From an uncultured Gammaproteobacteria bacterium (GTDB taxonomy: Bacteria > Pseudomonadota > Gammaproteobacteria > Pseudomonadales > Pseudohongiellaceae): 64,000 nt of DNA. Both the position numbers and the translations under genes were made by a program. The notes beneath the pieces are model-generated. The model was not told where the DNA came from, made no database searches, and saw only the letters and a program-made list of their open reading frames with translations. Below are positions 9,735 through 18,470 of the stretch, piece after piece (position 1 is the first letter of the stretch; every line of letters starts with the position of its first letter). The stretch lies in contig CAJXRP010000003.1 in the NCBI GenBank assembly GCA_913060495.1, positions 62,001 through 126,000 of the forward strand. Reading direction: 5' to 3'.

Positions 9735-10025
9735 ATGCAAAAATTGCTTTTTTCGCTGCTATTGGCCGCTGTTCTTGCCAGTTGTGCAGCATCCGATACA
9801 GATGGCCAAGCGAGGCTGCCAACCGATGCCGAGGTCACCTACTACAATTCAATAGCTCCCGAAGAAGACCATATCGCTTGTTTCACTCGAATAGAATTAG
9901 GGAGTCGTTTCCCGCGCCGTTCCTGTTATCGCGTCGCAGATCTAGAGGCTTATGACGGCTTGGAGCAGAATGTTGTCGATTTGATGCAGATCGATGGTCT
10001 GTTAGATAGCCCGTTTGGATTCTAA
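9735..10025 (+). CDS. Small lipoprotein of unknown function
   Basis: A 96-residue protein with a lipoprotein signal (LLFSLLLAAVLASC), so the mature protein is probably lipidated on Cys at the LASC box. The rest contains two cysteines (HIACFTRIE, RRSCYRVADLE) that could pair. The ATG at 9735 is preferred because AGGAG at 9723-9727 is spaced seven bases from it, while the ATG at 9729 is too close. I do not recognise a family. Confidence 0.6.
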   Translation: MQKLLFSLLLAAVLASCAASDTDGQARLPTDAEVTYYNSIAPEEDHIACFTRIELGSRFPRRSCYRVADLEAYDGLEQNVVDLMQIDGLLDSPFGF

Positions 10026-10036
10026 GTAGCTAGCCA

Positions 10037-10057
10037 GCGGCACCTTAACGGTGCCGC
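10037..10057. terminator. Hairpin between convergent genes
   Basis: A perfect 8-bp stem GCGGCACC / GGTGCCGC encloses a 5-base loop TTAAC. The loop contains the stop codon of the minus-strand FMN dehydrogenase gene. It lies 11 bases beyond the lipoprotein stop and could end transcription from both sides. Confidence 0.5.
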
Positions 10058-11199
10058 AACATTTCTCTGTTTAGCTGCGAAATATTTGAGACCCCTAGAA
10101 GTCTCATGTCGCGTTCGATCTCCGTTTTCAGATTACCCAGCGCACGCTCAACTCCGGGCTGTCCTGCTGCTGCGAGTGAATACAAATACATGCGACCGCC
10201 GGAACAGGCTTTCGCGCCTGCGGCTAGTGCTTTAAGTACATGAGTGCCACGTCGAACACCACCATCGAGTATTACATCTATATCATCACCCACGGCATCG
10301 GTAATCTCAGCGATTTGATCGAAAGGTGATCGCGAACCGTCGAGCTGGCGGCCGCCATGATTTGAGACCATGATTGCATCTGCGCCTATGTCTACTGCCT
10401 TCTTCGCGTCTGCGACGCTCATGATTCCTTTCAGACAGAATGGTCCACCCCATTGTGCGCGCAATGCTTCTGCATCGGACCAGTTCATAGTGGGGTCTAG
10501 CATTTCCGCGAAGTAATCTCCTATCGATACGGCAACGTTTGAACCCTGCTGGATAAAATCTTTTAGCTCTGCGAGTTCGAACGGTTCGCGTAGGAAGTAG
10601 TTCATCGCCCAGCCGGGATGGGTCGCGAAACTAAACAGACTCTTTAGCGTCAGTCGTGGTGGTGAGGTAAATCCTGTGTACAGATCCCGTTCGCGATTAC
10701 CGCCTGTAATTGTGTCAACGGTGAGTGCTAATGTGTTGAAGCCCGCCGCTTTCGCGCGTTCTACCATGGCGTCATTGAGTGCGCGGTCTTTGTGGAAATA
10801 GAATTGAAACATCTTCGGCGTGGAGATCATCTCGCCTATCTCTGCAAGACTTACGGTGCCCAATGCTGAAACACCAAACATAGTGCCGTATTTTTCTGCG
10901 GCTCGCGCTACAGCTCGTTCGCCGTCGTGATGGAATAGTCTTTGCAGTGCGGTAGGGGAGCAGAAAATCGGCATATCCAATTTCTGGCCCATCACTGTCG
11001 TCGACATGTCGATTTCTTCTACACCTGCGAGAACATTCGGAACTAGGTCGCAGTCGTCGAATGCAGAGGTATTGCGTCGATAGGTAATCTCATCATCCGC
11101 AGCACCATCGATATAGTGAAATATGGGCCCTGGCAGCCTCTGTTTCGCTAATAGGCGCAGGTCTTCAACGTTGTGGCAGTCTTTCAAGCGTCGGAACAT
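10045..11199 (-). CDS. lldD: FMN-dependent L-2-hydroxyacid dehydrogenase (L-lactate dehydrogenase-like)
   Basis: A 384-residue alpha-hydroxyacid dehydrogenase that oxidises L-lactate or a related 2-hydroxyacid and passes electrons to the quinone pool or another acceptor. Family features: RLPGPIFHYIDGAADDEITYRRN at the N-terminus (written here in pieces: RLPGPIF, YIDGAADDE), MPIFCSPTAL, FQFYFHKD, the catalytic His in SNHGGRQLDGSRSP and ILDGGVRRGTHVLKALAAGA for FMN phosphate binding. Length is close to E. coli LldD. A TTG at 11274 would add 25 residues, but that extension has no Shine-Dalgarno and no family similarity, so the ATG at 11199 is chosen. No signal peptide, in contrast with the exported paralog at 45200-46411. 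Confidence 0.85.
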   Translation of the reverse strand: MFRRLKDCHNVEDLRLLAKQRLPGPIFHYIDGAADDEITYRRNTSAFDDCDLVPNVLAGVEEIDMSTTVMGQKLDMPIFCSPTALQRLFHHDGERAVARAAEKYGTMFGVSALGTVSLAEIGEMISTPKMFQFYFHKDRALNDAMVERAKAAGFNTLALTVDTITGGNRERDLYTGFTSPPRLTLKSLFSFATHPGWAMNYFLREPFELAELKDFIQQGSNVAVSIGDYFAEMLDPTMNWSDAEALRAQWGGPFCLKGIMSVADAKKAVDIGADAIMVSNHGGRQLDGSRSPFDQIAEITDAVGDDIDVILDGGVRRGTHVLKALAAGAKACSGGRMYLYSLAAAGQPGVERALGNLKTEIERDMRLLGVSNISQLNREMLRHR

Positions 11200-11393
11200 A
11201 GTGTTTGCTCGGTATTCAGTGATCTGTTTGTCTATTATCGTTGTAATGGGCGCAGAATCGAAGGATTTATTCAACAGAGGCTATTCTTTACTATTTTGAG
11301 CTCAGGAGTGAGAAGCCATAGGCATGGACATTCATGGCAAGCCAAATTAGTATCAGGAGCTCGTAGACCACAAGTTCTTATAAGGAAGCACGC

Positions 11394-11870
11394 ATGCGCA
11401 GAACATTATTCAATCTAATTTCAATAGTCGGACTAACGCTCAGCCTAGGCTACAGCAGCCTCGTTTTGGCAGCTGATGCGCCGCCACCTTGCGGTCCGGC
11501 ATCACACTTGTCGGACGATCTTTCTGGGAATGTCGATTCGGCTTCTCGTTGTTTCGAGATTCGCATGTATACAGCAGAGCCAATAAAGGATGGCGTTGGC
11601 GGCATTGATAACTTGCATCAGCGTTTCCGTGAGAAGGAAGTTTCAATATTTGAGAAGCATGGCGCGGAGGTTATTGCGGTTTGGCAGAAGTTGGATGATC
11701 CGAATACGTTGGTTTGGATGCTTGCCTATCGCGACCGCGCTCATCGCACAGAAGTCTGGGATGCCTTTCTTGCTGATCCGGAGTGGGTGGAGTTAAGACA
11801 GAAATACGAAGTGCCGATTTCTGCGAACACATTCATGATGAGCGCGACGGACTATTCCAATTTGAAGTAA
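11394..11870 (+). CDS. Exported NIPSNAP-type ferredoxin-like barrel protein
   Basis: A 158-residue protein with a signal peptide ending at LVLAAD. The mature region CFEIRMYTAEP, LHQRFREKEVSIFEKHG, VWMLAYRDRAHRTEVWDAF and DPEW matches the NIPSNAP dimeric alpha-beta barrel, usually seen in small-molecule binding or monooxygenase-like proteins. AAGGA about eight bases upstream supports the ATG at 11394. Bacterial members are not functionally defined. A hairpin separates it from the convergent thioredoxin-like gene. Confidence 0.75.
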   Translation: MRRTLFNLISIVGLTLSLGYSSLVLAADAPPPCGPASHLSDDLSGNVDSASRCFEIRMYTAEPIKDGVGGIDNLHQRFREKEVSIFEKHGAEVIAVWQKLDDPNTLVWMLAYRDRAHRTEVWDAFLADPEWVELRQKYEVPISANTFMMSATDYSNLK

Positions 11871-11884
11871 GAAGTTTCCGTGTT

Positions 11885-11917
11885 GGTCGGCAATATCACT
11901 TTTGTGTGTTGCCGGCC
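11885..11917. terminator. Bidirectional hairpin terminator
   Basis: GGTCGGCAA at 11885-11893 pairs with TTGCCGGCC at 11909-11917 (one G-T wobble), with an inner CAC/GTG helix. It lies between the stops of two convergent genes. Confidence 0.55.
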
Positions 11918-12426
11918 TAACGAAAATTTAGAAGTCTGCTAAACCAATCTTGAAGTAGCTCTTCACTCACGATGCCGCTGTGTGATTGCCTAGCATGATT
12001 AACATCGAAGAAATAACTGCGCGGTAGTTCCCCGTACCAATTCGGGTCGATACTAAAGCGAAGCCGTTCGACAAAGCTGTCGGCAAACATCCACGACTCC
12101 TTGTTCCCTAAGCCAACATCTTCTAAGAACTCTGTTGCATAATCTTTCTGATCGATAGAATCTGTGGAGACGAGTACGTAGGATATGTCAGGGTTGAGAG
12201 TTAACACCTCTGCCATAAATTCCATTTCTACCATGCAAGGTGGGCAATCGACTGACCAAAGTCCGAGCAAAAATTCTCGACCTTCGAAGCTCGCCTTAAT
12301 TTCGTCGAACGATTGTGCGGTAAACGCCTTGATTTCATCGGCTGTTACAATAGACGTACAACAAAGGAAGACGCTGCCAAGGAAGATTTGGATAAGTGGC
12401 TTCGGGAGAAAACTATAGGTAGTCAC
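11917..12426 (-). CDS. Exported thioredoxin-fold protein with CPPC motif (TlpA-like)
   Basis: About 169 residues: a hydrophobic signal segment (PLIQIFLGSVFLCCTSIVTA) then a thioredoxin fold with WSVDCPPCMVEMEFM, the CxxC redox site, and a cis-Pro region ELPRSYFFD. It probably acts in the periplasm as a thiol reductase or metallochaperone of the TlpA/ResA group. The GTG at 12426 has AGGAG ten bases upstream; an ATG at 12444 is also possible but has no ribosome site. Either start overlaps the end of the BNR-propeller gene, which suggests translational coupling in a TonB receptor / propeller / thioredoxin cluster. Confidence 0.78.
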   Translation of the reverse strand: MTTYSFLPKPLIQIFLGSVFLCCTSIVTADEIKAFTAQSFDEIKASFEGREFLLGLWSVDCPPCMVEMEFMAEVLTLNPDISYVLVSTDSIDQKDYATEFLEDVGLGNKESWMFADSFVERLRFSIDPNWYGELPRSYFFDVNHARQSHSGIVSEELLQDWFSRLLNFR

Positions 12427-13654
12427 TGGCTTGCATCTCCTCATTTTCTGTAAACTTTTCGAAGACGTATCCTAGTTCTTCAGTGTGCCAACTTAGATAG
12501 AGGCCATCGCGGCCTGAAACTATCAAGGGATGATCCGAGCCTTGCGTTGTTGTGTGTAGAATTTTTGTCTCTGTCCATGAGATGCCCTCATCTGCTGATT
12601 CAATCAGGCTCAAATTTGTATTCTGACCATCGAAGCCTTTCCATACTAGATAGAGCCTTTCTGCATATTCCGCTAGATAAGGATGTCCTGCTCCAGCACT
12701 GCCATCGACGCGAAATACGTGTTGCGGCTGACTTTCATCAAAGGAGTATCTTGCATAGTAGATGCCTTGATGTAAGTCGCCATTGGTAAACCAACTCATA
12801 TGATAGTCATCCGATAATCCCGACTGGACCATTGTTGGGCCGTGATGTGGACAGGCATCAATCTGCCATTCGTCGTAGCTCGCTCTTCCCATTTCCTGTG
12901 TTTTTCCTTCGGGGGTTAGCACTGCTATAGCATGGTCGCGTGTTGTTACTCCGAAAATTTGCCGCCAGAGGATTGCGATATTCTCGGTGCCTCTTGGTGC
13001 GATCGCTATGCGGCAACATTCACAACTATTGTTGGCTACTCGGTGGTTCTTAGAGAATGTTGCGCCTTGGTCCGTGGAGACGGCATAGTAGATTGCAGCA
13101 CCTGCATAGTCTTCGCCACGTTCGTTGCTAGCTTCTAGGTCTCGCTTATCGATCCAGGTTAGATAGAGGTGTCCGGACTCGGTTAGATAGAGGCTCTCAA
13201 AACGATGGCCAGCAAATAGTCCATCGTCATTGATTGTTCTAGGCGCTGAGAATGTCTTGCCGCCATCAATTGAGCGACTAAAGCGAATCTCGCCGGTGAA
13301 CCGGGGTGAGGTTTTCTTCGTCCAAGAAACGAGAATTGTAGAATCCCCATTTACGATGATTTTGGGGCGGTTCTCGCCATTGTGCTCCGCATCTTCCTGA
13401 ATGGGATTAACAGCCACTGCAGTCGAGTAACTCTTCCCCAGATCGTCGGAATGGCTGACGTAAACATATTGGTCCTGAACGAATGCAACCCAGAGTCGTC
13501 CGCTTTCATCAAAAGCTGCACTAGGTGCATCTGCGCAATGAATCGAGACAGAGCTAGAAGAATTGTGTTCGATACAATCGTTCGTTGCTGCTGTTGATAT
13601 TGACGAAGTAGTTAGAAGTGCAATTAACGCTAGGGTTGTGATTGTAAATTTCAT
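12413..13654 (-). CDS. Exported BNR/sialidase-like beta-propeller with CECC and CPHHGP motifs
   Basis: About 413 residues from an ATG at 13654 that opens a signal peptide (MKFTITTLALIALLTTSS). The protein has Asp-box (BNR) repeats such as SDDLGKSYS, SIDGGKTFSAP, STDQGATFS and SADEGISW, the mark of six-bladed sialidase-type propellers. The Arg triad of true sialidases is not evident. Two unusual clusters stand out: NSCECCRIA (about residues 210-215) and DACPHHGP (about 266-273), whose Cys and His residues could bind a metal or form disulfides. Automated pipelines would call it exo-alpha-sialidase; I think a binding or metal-handling role in the TonB cluster is equally likely. A frame extending to 13717 would run through the upstream terminator hairpin and is not used. 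Confidence 0.75.
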   Translation of the reverse strand: MKFTITTLALIALLTTSSISTAATNDCIEHNSSSSVSIHCADAPSAAFDESGRLWVAFVQDQYVYVSHSDDLGKSYSTAVAVNPIQEDAEHNGENRPKIIVNGDSTILVSWTKKTSPRFTGEIRFSRSIDGGKTFSAPRTINDDGLFAGHRFESLYLTESGHLYLTWIDKRDLEASNERGEDYAGAAIYYAVSTDQGATFSKNHRVANNSCECCRIAIAPRGTENIAILWRQIFGVTTRDHAIAVLTPEGKTQEMGRASYDEWQIDACPHHGPTMVQSGLSDDYHMSWFTNGDLHQGIYYARYSFDESQPQHVFRVDGSAGAGHPYLAEYAERLYLVWKGFDGQNTNLSLIESADEGISWTETKILHTTTQGSDHPLIVSGRDGLYLSWHTEELGYVFEKFTENEEMQASDYL

Positions 13655-13696
13655 GTTGTTTTCCAATCTGTGCTGATGCTTTATTACTTTGCATCT

Positions 13697-13731
13697 CAAA
13701 AAAAGAAAGGCACCCATCTCCGGGCGCCTTT
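13697..13731 (-). terminator. Rho-independent terminator after TonB receptor gene
   Basis: On the minus strand a 10-bp stem (AAAGGCGCCC / GGGTGCCTTT, one G-T wobble) is followed by a run of seven T. It lies 10 bases past the TonB receptor stop and 43 bases before the BNR gene start, so partial read-through could set the ratio between the two. Confidence 0.8.
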
Positions 13732-13740
13732 ACAAAACGA

Positions 13741-16020
13741 CTAGAAGTCGTAGGAGAAATTTGCATAGAAGGAGCGGCCAGGCCAAGGATGGGCAACAAA
13801 GGCGACTTCGTCAGTAAGGTTGTCGATACCTAAACCTAGAGACATGCCTTCGTTAATACGGTACGTCGATTTTAATCCAACTCGGGTGTAGCCATCTTGT
13901 GCCCCATAAACATTGTCTTCATCGTCAGTGTTATCGATTCTGCCGAAGCTATCGCTCGCGTATTGTACGTTCGCTCCGATATTCCAGGCGCTATTCAAGT
14001 GATAGGTTGCCAATAGGTTGCTACGCCATTTGGGCATGCGTGGATAGACGTTACCTTCTATCGAAGGATTCGGCGCATTCTTCACGACCTCTGAATCGGT
14101 GTAAACTGTATTGAAGCGTATATCCAAATTTGGAAGGAACATATCCTGCGCATTGGCGATAAATTCCACACCGCTGGTTTTCAGTTCATCTACGGGAATG
14201 AATGTTCTTAGCGAAGTTCCGCCATCTAGAATGGTCGACTGCGATTCGATTGCGTTTTCGACAGTTTCGGTGAAGTAGTTTACGCGGATATATCCGTTAT
14301 CAATTGCGCGCTCAGCCATCAGGTTGTGATGCAGGCCATCTTCTGGAGCGAGAACCGGATTCGACACACTGATAGAGTTGTAAGCCTCGTACTGGCTGAA
14401 TAGTTCTTCAACGATAGGAAAGCGATAGGCTTTCGCAATCGAGTAGCGAAATGACCAATCTGCATTTGCTTGATAGCCGACAGAGAACTTTGGTGAGGTC
14501 TCGCTGCTAGTGCGGCTGGGGACTTGTGTTACATCGAAGAAAGAAGTGCTTGCATCATCATCGTCGAAGTAGCCATTACTGCTCTCGAATTTTTCACGTC
14601 GCAAACCGAAGGCCGCATCCCACTGATCACTAATCTGCCAATTCAATTGTGCGAAAGCTGCAAATATTTCCGTCTCGCCGCCGCTGCGTGAGGTGAAGAC
14701 GTCTTTAGTGCCGGCAATGTAGTTGCTGGAGTTGTAAACATCCATATTCAGTTCGTAGGCCTCATGTCTTACACCTGCCACTAAACCAAGTCCAGGTACA
14801 CCAAGATCGTCGAAGTACACCTTTACTTCCGCGGTATTCCAGCCAGTATCGCCAAAATCTCGAACTTGTCCGTCAAGGGTGTGCAGAGGGTCTTCTGGAT
14901 GTGCTCGTGAGCTGCGATTCTCGTCCCGAAGAACAGAGAAACGATTTATATTCGCCTCAACTTCAATCGTGTCGGTAAGCTGACCCCGAAGTCTGAGTCC
15001 AGTAGATATGCTGCGTCGCTCAAGTTCGCTTGCGGCGAAACGACTTGCTGGCACCGAGAATTGGCGACCATTGTCTATCACATCACCTCGGTAGACTGGA
15101 TTGCCTGCGGCATCGCGTAGGTAGCTATTTGCGGAATCGTTTACAGAATTGCGATCTTCATAGGCAACGTTAAGTAGTGTCGACCAGTTACCGAAATCAT
15201 GTCCTAGTTTAAATTTGTAGTTGTTGGTTTGAGTATCTACAACACCGGTGTCCATGAACCAATTTCTGGAATTGCTCCTGTCATCGTTCTGAACTAACGA
15301 GCCAGTTACAGGAAGTGGTGTCGTGCTACTGCTCCTGCCGCCAAAGCGAAATGTTTGCGGCTGTGCTTGGTTGTCTAATCGATTGAAGGAGAGGTAATAA
15401 CTGGTGTCGCCTACCTTGTCTCCATAGGACATGAACGTCTTGTAACCATTCACGGCGTCATCGAACCCGTAGTCATCAAATTTTTGTGAGTAGAAGGACG
15501 TGTCGAAATGGAATTCACTCTCTTGAGGAATAGCCGTCTCGATCTCCATCACGCCACCCATGGAATTGCCGCCGTATTCGGCAGAGAAGGGTCCATACAT
15601 CACTTCCACCTGAGCGATCTCACTGGCAGATACCATGGTCCAGCGTGGGGCGCCGTTCCAGCGCGACTGCAGTAGATAATGCAGTGGCACGCCGTCAGCA
15701 AAAACCATAGAGCGTGAGGTTTGAAACATATTGGACCCACGCATGCCTAATACGCCATTCGAATCGCCGATGAAGCGGCGACGAATCACCACGCTGGGTT
15801 CAAATTTCACAACGTCTTCTGTCGTGGCAATATTGATACCGGCGAAATCTTCCTGAGTGAGAATGCTGGTTGGGCTTGGATTGGCGAAACTTCTATCGCT
15901 GACACTGCCCCAGACTAGAATTTCTTCAACCTGGCCTTCTGCACCAAAAGCTAGAGATGCACTTAAAGCGGCAATAACAAGTGTTATTTCACGGGCTAGA
16001 ATCTTCTTCTTGAAAGCCAT
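13741..16020 (-). CDS. TonB-dependent outer-membrane receptor
   Basis: A 759-residue receptor. A signal peptide (ITLVIAALSASLAFGAEG) is followed by a TonB-box-like EEILVWGS, the plug domain (SPTSILTQEDFAG, VLGMRGSNMFQTSRSMVFADG, VEVMYGPFSAEYGGNSMGGVMEIET) and a 22-strand type barrel ending in YANFSYDF with the terminal Phe needed for BAM assembly. It resembles the FepA/BtuB-like COG4771 class. Substrate is unknown; the downstream propeller with Cys/His clusters and the CPPC thioredoxin-fold protein hint at a metal or metal complex. The gene is divergent from the beta-lactamase. Confidence 0.92.
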   Translation of the reverse strand: MAFKKKILAREITLVIAALSASLAFGAEGQVEEILVWGSVSDRSFANPSPTSILTQEDFAGINIATTEDVVKFEPSVVIRRRFIGDSNGVLGMRGSNMFQTSRSMVFADGVPLHYLLQSRWNGAPRWTMVSASEIAQVEVMYGPFSAEYGGNSMGGVMEIETAIPQESEFHFDTSFYSQKFDDYGFDDAVNGYKTFMSYGDKVGDTSYYLSFNRLDNQAQPQTFRFGGRSSSTTPLPVTGSLVQNDDRSNSRNWFMDTGVVDTQTNNYKFKLGHDFGNWSTLLNVAYEDRNSVNDSANSYLRDAAGNPVYRGDVIDNGRQFSVPASRFAASELERRSISTGLRLRGQLTDTIEVEANINRFSVLRDENRSSRAHPEDPLHTLDGQVRDFGDTGWNTAEVKVYFDDLGVPGLGLVAGVRHEAYELNMDVYNSSNYIAGTKDVFTSRSGGETEIFAAFAQLNWQISDQWDAAFGLRREKFESSNGYFDDDDASTSFFDVTQVPSRTSSETSPKFSVGYQANADWSFRYSIAKAYRFPIVEELFSQYEAYNSISVSNPVLAPEDGLHHNLMAERAIDNGYIRVNYFTETVENAIESQSTILDGGTSLRTFIPVDELKTSGVEFIANAQDMFLPNLDIRFNTVYTDSEVVKNAPNPSIEGNVYPRMPKWRSNLLATYHLNSAWNIGANVQYASDSFGRIDNTDDEDNVYGAQDGYTRVGLKSTYRINEGMSLGLGIDNLTDEVAFVAHPWPGRSFYANFSYDF

Positions 16021-16212
16021 TGGCTTAAACTCCTACAAATTGAATATTGAAATCAGTCTATAATTATTGAAGCATTCTGAGGATGTGGCACATTGACGCT
16101 GTGGCAGATTGACGCGGCGGAATTCTTCGGCTGAACTAGTGCGGCCTAACTCTAGTTTGCTTAGTTTGTGTAGAATGCAATCGGTAAAGTAGGTTTTATT
16201 GGAGCTGTAAAC

Positions 16213-17103
16213 ATGGCATTGGGTAGACGAGATTTTTCTAAACTGGTTTTGGGTGCCTGTGTAGCAGGCGGATCTTTTAAAGTGGTTTTGGCGGCAACTG
16301 AACCCACTCCCTTGCTGGAAAATATTCGTCAAGTTGAGGAGCGTCTTGGTGCGAGGTTGGGTTTTGCTGCTCTGGACACAGAAGCGGGAGAAGCTTGGCG
16401 TTATCAGGCCGATCAGCGTTTTCCAATGTGTAGCACATTTAAAGTCATAGCATCTGGGGCTTTCCTCGCGCGAGTCGATCGAGGTGAAGACAGCTTGCAG
16501 CGCCGGATCGTCCTTCGTGAGGAGGACTTGGTTAGCTACTCTCCGCTCACCGAGACTCGCCTTGGTGGTCAGGGAATGACGATGGGTGAAATCTGTGAGG
16601 CGGCGTTGACGCTTAGCGATAATACGGCTGGAAATAAAATCCTGGAATCAATTGGTGGTCCGGCGGGTGTTAGCGAATTCGCGCGGAGCTTCGGCGATGA
16701 CATAACCCGGCTCGATAGATGGGAGACCGATCTCAATGAAGCCCTAATAGGCGATGAGAGAGATACAACAACCCCGGATGCAATGACGTATACTTTGAGG
16801 GAATTATTGCTAGGCGATACGCTTTCCGAAAACTCCAAAGGGCAACTTCAGGAGTGGATGATCTCTAATACAACCGGTGATGCAAAATTACGTGCCGGTT
16901 TGCCTTTAGGCTGGGCAATTGGCGACAAGACCGGCGGGGGTGAGAACGGAACCATGGCTGACGTTGCGATAGTCTGGCCTACGAATAGACGGCCGCTGAT
17001 TCTGGCTGTCTATATGACTGAGACGACAGCTTCCTTCGATGATCGTAATGCGGGTATAGCTGACATTGCCAGATCTTTGGGAGAGCACATACAGCGCGCT
17101 TGA
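16213..17103 (+). CDS. Class A beta-lactamase with Tat signal
   Basis: A 296-residue serine beta-lactamase that hydrolyses beta-lactams in the periplasm. All class A motifs are present: CSTFK with Ser74 (Ambler 70) and Lys77 (73), SDN at 135-137 (130-132), Glu171 in RWETDLNEA (166) and KTG at 239-241 (234-236). The N-terminus GRRDFSKLVLG is a twin-arginine signal. Cys73 (Ambler 69) is present, but there is no Cys after KTG, so the Cys69-Cys238 disulfide of KPC/SME carbapenemases cannot form. RDTTTP and the overall pattern resemble L2/PenA-type chromosomal enzymes. No ampR-type regulator is adjacent. Spectrum cannot be predicted reliably. Confidence 0.93.
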   Translation: MALGRRDFSKLVLGACVAGGSFKVVLAATEPTPLLENIRQVEERLGARLGFAALDTEAGEAWRYQADQRFPMCSTFKVIASGAFLARVDRGEDSLQRRIVLREEDLVSYSPLTETRLGGQGMTMGEICEAALTLSDNTAGNKILESIGGPAGVSEFARSFGDDITRLDRWETDLNEALIGDERDTTTPDAMTYTLRELLLGDTLSENSKGQLQEWMISNTTGDAKLRAGLPLGWAIGDKTGGGENGTMADVAIVWPTNRRPLILAVYMTETTASFDDRNAGIADIARSLGEHIQRA

Positions 17104-17184
17104 CGCTAAAGTTTTAAGACTAGGTCAGGGCGAATCCTCGCTGTAACGGCGGTCATAGTGGATGGTATCGATAGGAGGCATAGG

Positions 17185-17544
17185 ATGTCAGGAACTGAAT
17201 ATGAGGAACTCGAGCAACTGAATCGCGACTATATAGACGCTGTACAGCAATCAGATGTGGGGCGATTTAAGGAAATTTTGGCCGAAGACTTCCGCTGCTC
17301 TAATCCCGATGGTTCTATTCTGGATAGGCAGGGTTTTCTTGAGCAGGTAGCTAAGCCTCTCGCGATTACCGGGTTAACGGCTGAGGACGTGGAGATTCGG
17401 CTATTTTCTGGCTGTGCCATTATTCATGCTACTACCACGTATAGAGACCCACAGGGAGAGCCGAAAAGAGGGCGTTATACCGATGTTTGGTTGAAGCAGG
17501 AAGGAGTATGGCTCGCCGTATCGGCCCACGTTACTAGAGCTTAG
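17185..17544 (+). CDS. NTF2-like (SnoaL/DUF4440) protein
   Basis: A 119-residue cytoplasmic protein with the cone-shaped NTF2-like fold of the DUF4440 type: LEQLNRDYIDAVQQSDVGRFKEIL, FRCSNPDG, TTTYRDPQGEPKRGRYTDVW and LAVSAHVTRA (shown in pieces). Such proteins bind or isomerise small molecules; no specific role can be given. The ATG at 17185 is chosen because AGGAGG at 17173-17178 lies just upstream, while the GTG at 17158 has no site. It may be cotranscribed with the beta-lactamase gene 81 bases upstream. Confidence 0.75.
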   Translation: MSGTEYEELEQLNRDYIDAVQQSDVGRFKEILAEDFRCSNPDGSILDRQGFLEQVAKPLAITGLTAEDVEIRLFSGCAIIHATTTYRDPQGEPKRGRYTDVWLKQEGVWLAVSAHVTRA

Positions 17545-17648
17545 GGGCATTATCGATCCGGCGCATATAGACTAGGCTAGTAAGAAAAGGATAGAGTACG
17601 GAAATCAGCACAGCAGTTTAATTTAGTATCAGCATAGGAGCAGCAACA

Positions 17649-18227
17649 ATGGGGAAACTCACCAGTTTAATAGGCGCGGCATCACTGGCATTATCATTCA
17701 GTGCATTTGGCGCCGACGCACCAGAATCAATTACCGTTACTAGTTCAGCCTTTGATCACCATGGCATGGTGCCTGAAGAATACTCAGCCTACGGTGAAAA
17801 TAAGTCTATCGACCTGAACTGGTCAAATTTACCGGCAGGTACGGTGCAGTTGGCGCTAATTTGCGATGATCCAGAGGTCGTGACAATTGGCATGATGGAG
17901 ACGCCATTCCCTCATTGGGTGGCTTACAACATTCCAGCGACAGCATCTGGACTCCCTGAGAACATGAGCAAAGATGCGGTTGTTATGGGTGTTCCTGCAC
18001 TGGAAGGCATGATTAATGGATTGAACGGGACTCGTCGTCCAGGTTACTTTGGTCCACGTCCTCCGGTTAATGGTCATCTTCACGCTTACCATTTCCGCGT
18101 CTATGCAATCGACGCTGACCTTGATTTGGCAGAAGGGCTCAATAAAGACGAGCTTTTAGCAGCTATCGATGGCCATGTGCTCGCCACAGGCATGTTGATG
18201 GGACACTATGAGCGCAAGGAACAATAA
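17649..18227 (+). CDS. Exported YbhB/YbcL-type PEBP family protein
   Basis: A 192-residue phosphatidylethanolamine-binding/Raf kinase inhibitor-like protein. It has a signal peptide (ending SAFGAD) and the family motifs LALICDDPE, PHWVAYNIPA and GPRPPVNGHLHAYHFRVYA, which form the anion-binding pocket. Bacterial members are periplasmic or cytoplasmic with no settled function. AGGAG nine bases upstream supports the start. A strong terminator follows. Confidence 0.88.
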   Translation: MGKLTSLIGAASLALSFSAFGADAPESITVTSSAFDHHGMVPEEYSAYGENKSIDLNWSNLPAGTVQLALICDDPEVVTIGMMETPFPHWVAYNIPATASGLPENMSKDAVVMGVPALEGMINGLNGTRRPGYFGPRPPVNGHLHAYHFRVYAIDADLDLAEGLNKDELLAAIDGHVLATGMLMGHYERKEQ

Positions 18228-18258
18228 AGCCCGCAGGCTGTCTTATAAGTAGTACCTG

Positions 18259-18283
18259 AAGCGGGCCTCTAGCCCGCTTTTTT
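18259..18283 (+). terminator. Rho-independent terminator
   Basis: AAGCGGGC / GCCCGCTT stem with a 5-base loop and a T run to 18283, 31 bases after the PEBP stop codon. Confidence 0.85.
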
Positions 18284-18470
18284 GTTCATGAAAATTTAAT
18301 GCATGAATCGGCAAAATAATGCACAATGCCGCACTTTTTTTGGATCGTCTACGTTAAGCGATGCACTTTTGGAAAGCAATTTCTGCTTTCACACTAGCCG
18401 AGCCCGCGCCGGGCTGCTCGATAGCATGCCGCATGGAATTTGTTAATGCATAGCCTGTTCAAGAAAAATT

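Noticed and set aside
12413-13654. Calling the BNR protein a true sialidase
   Set aside because: Asp boxes are present but I could not find the Arg triad and nucleophile pattern; no sialic acid catabolic genes are nearby.
13654-13717. Extended N-terminus of the BNR propeller starting at 13717
   Set aside because: It would be encoded by the terminator hairpin of the upstream gene and lacks a signal peptide start; the ATG at 13654 opens one.
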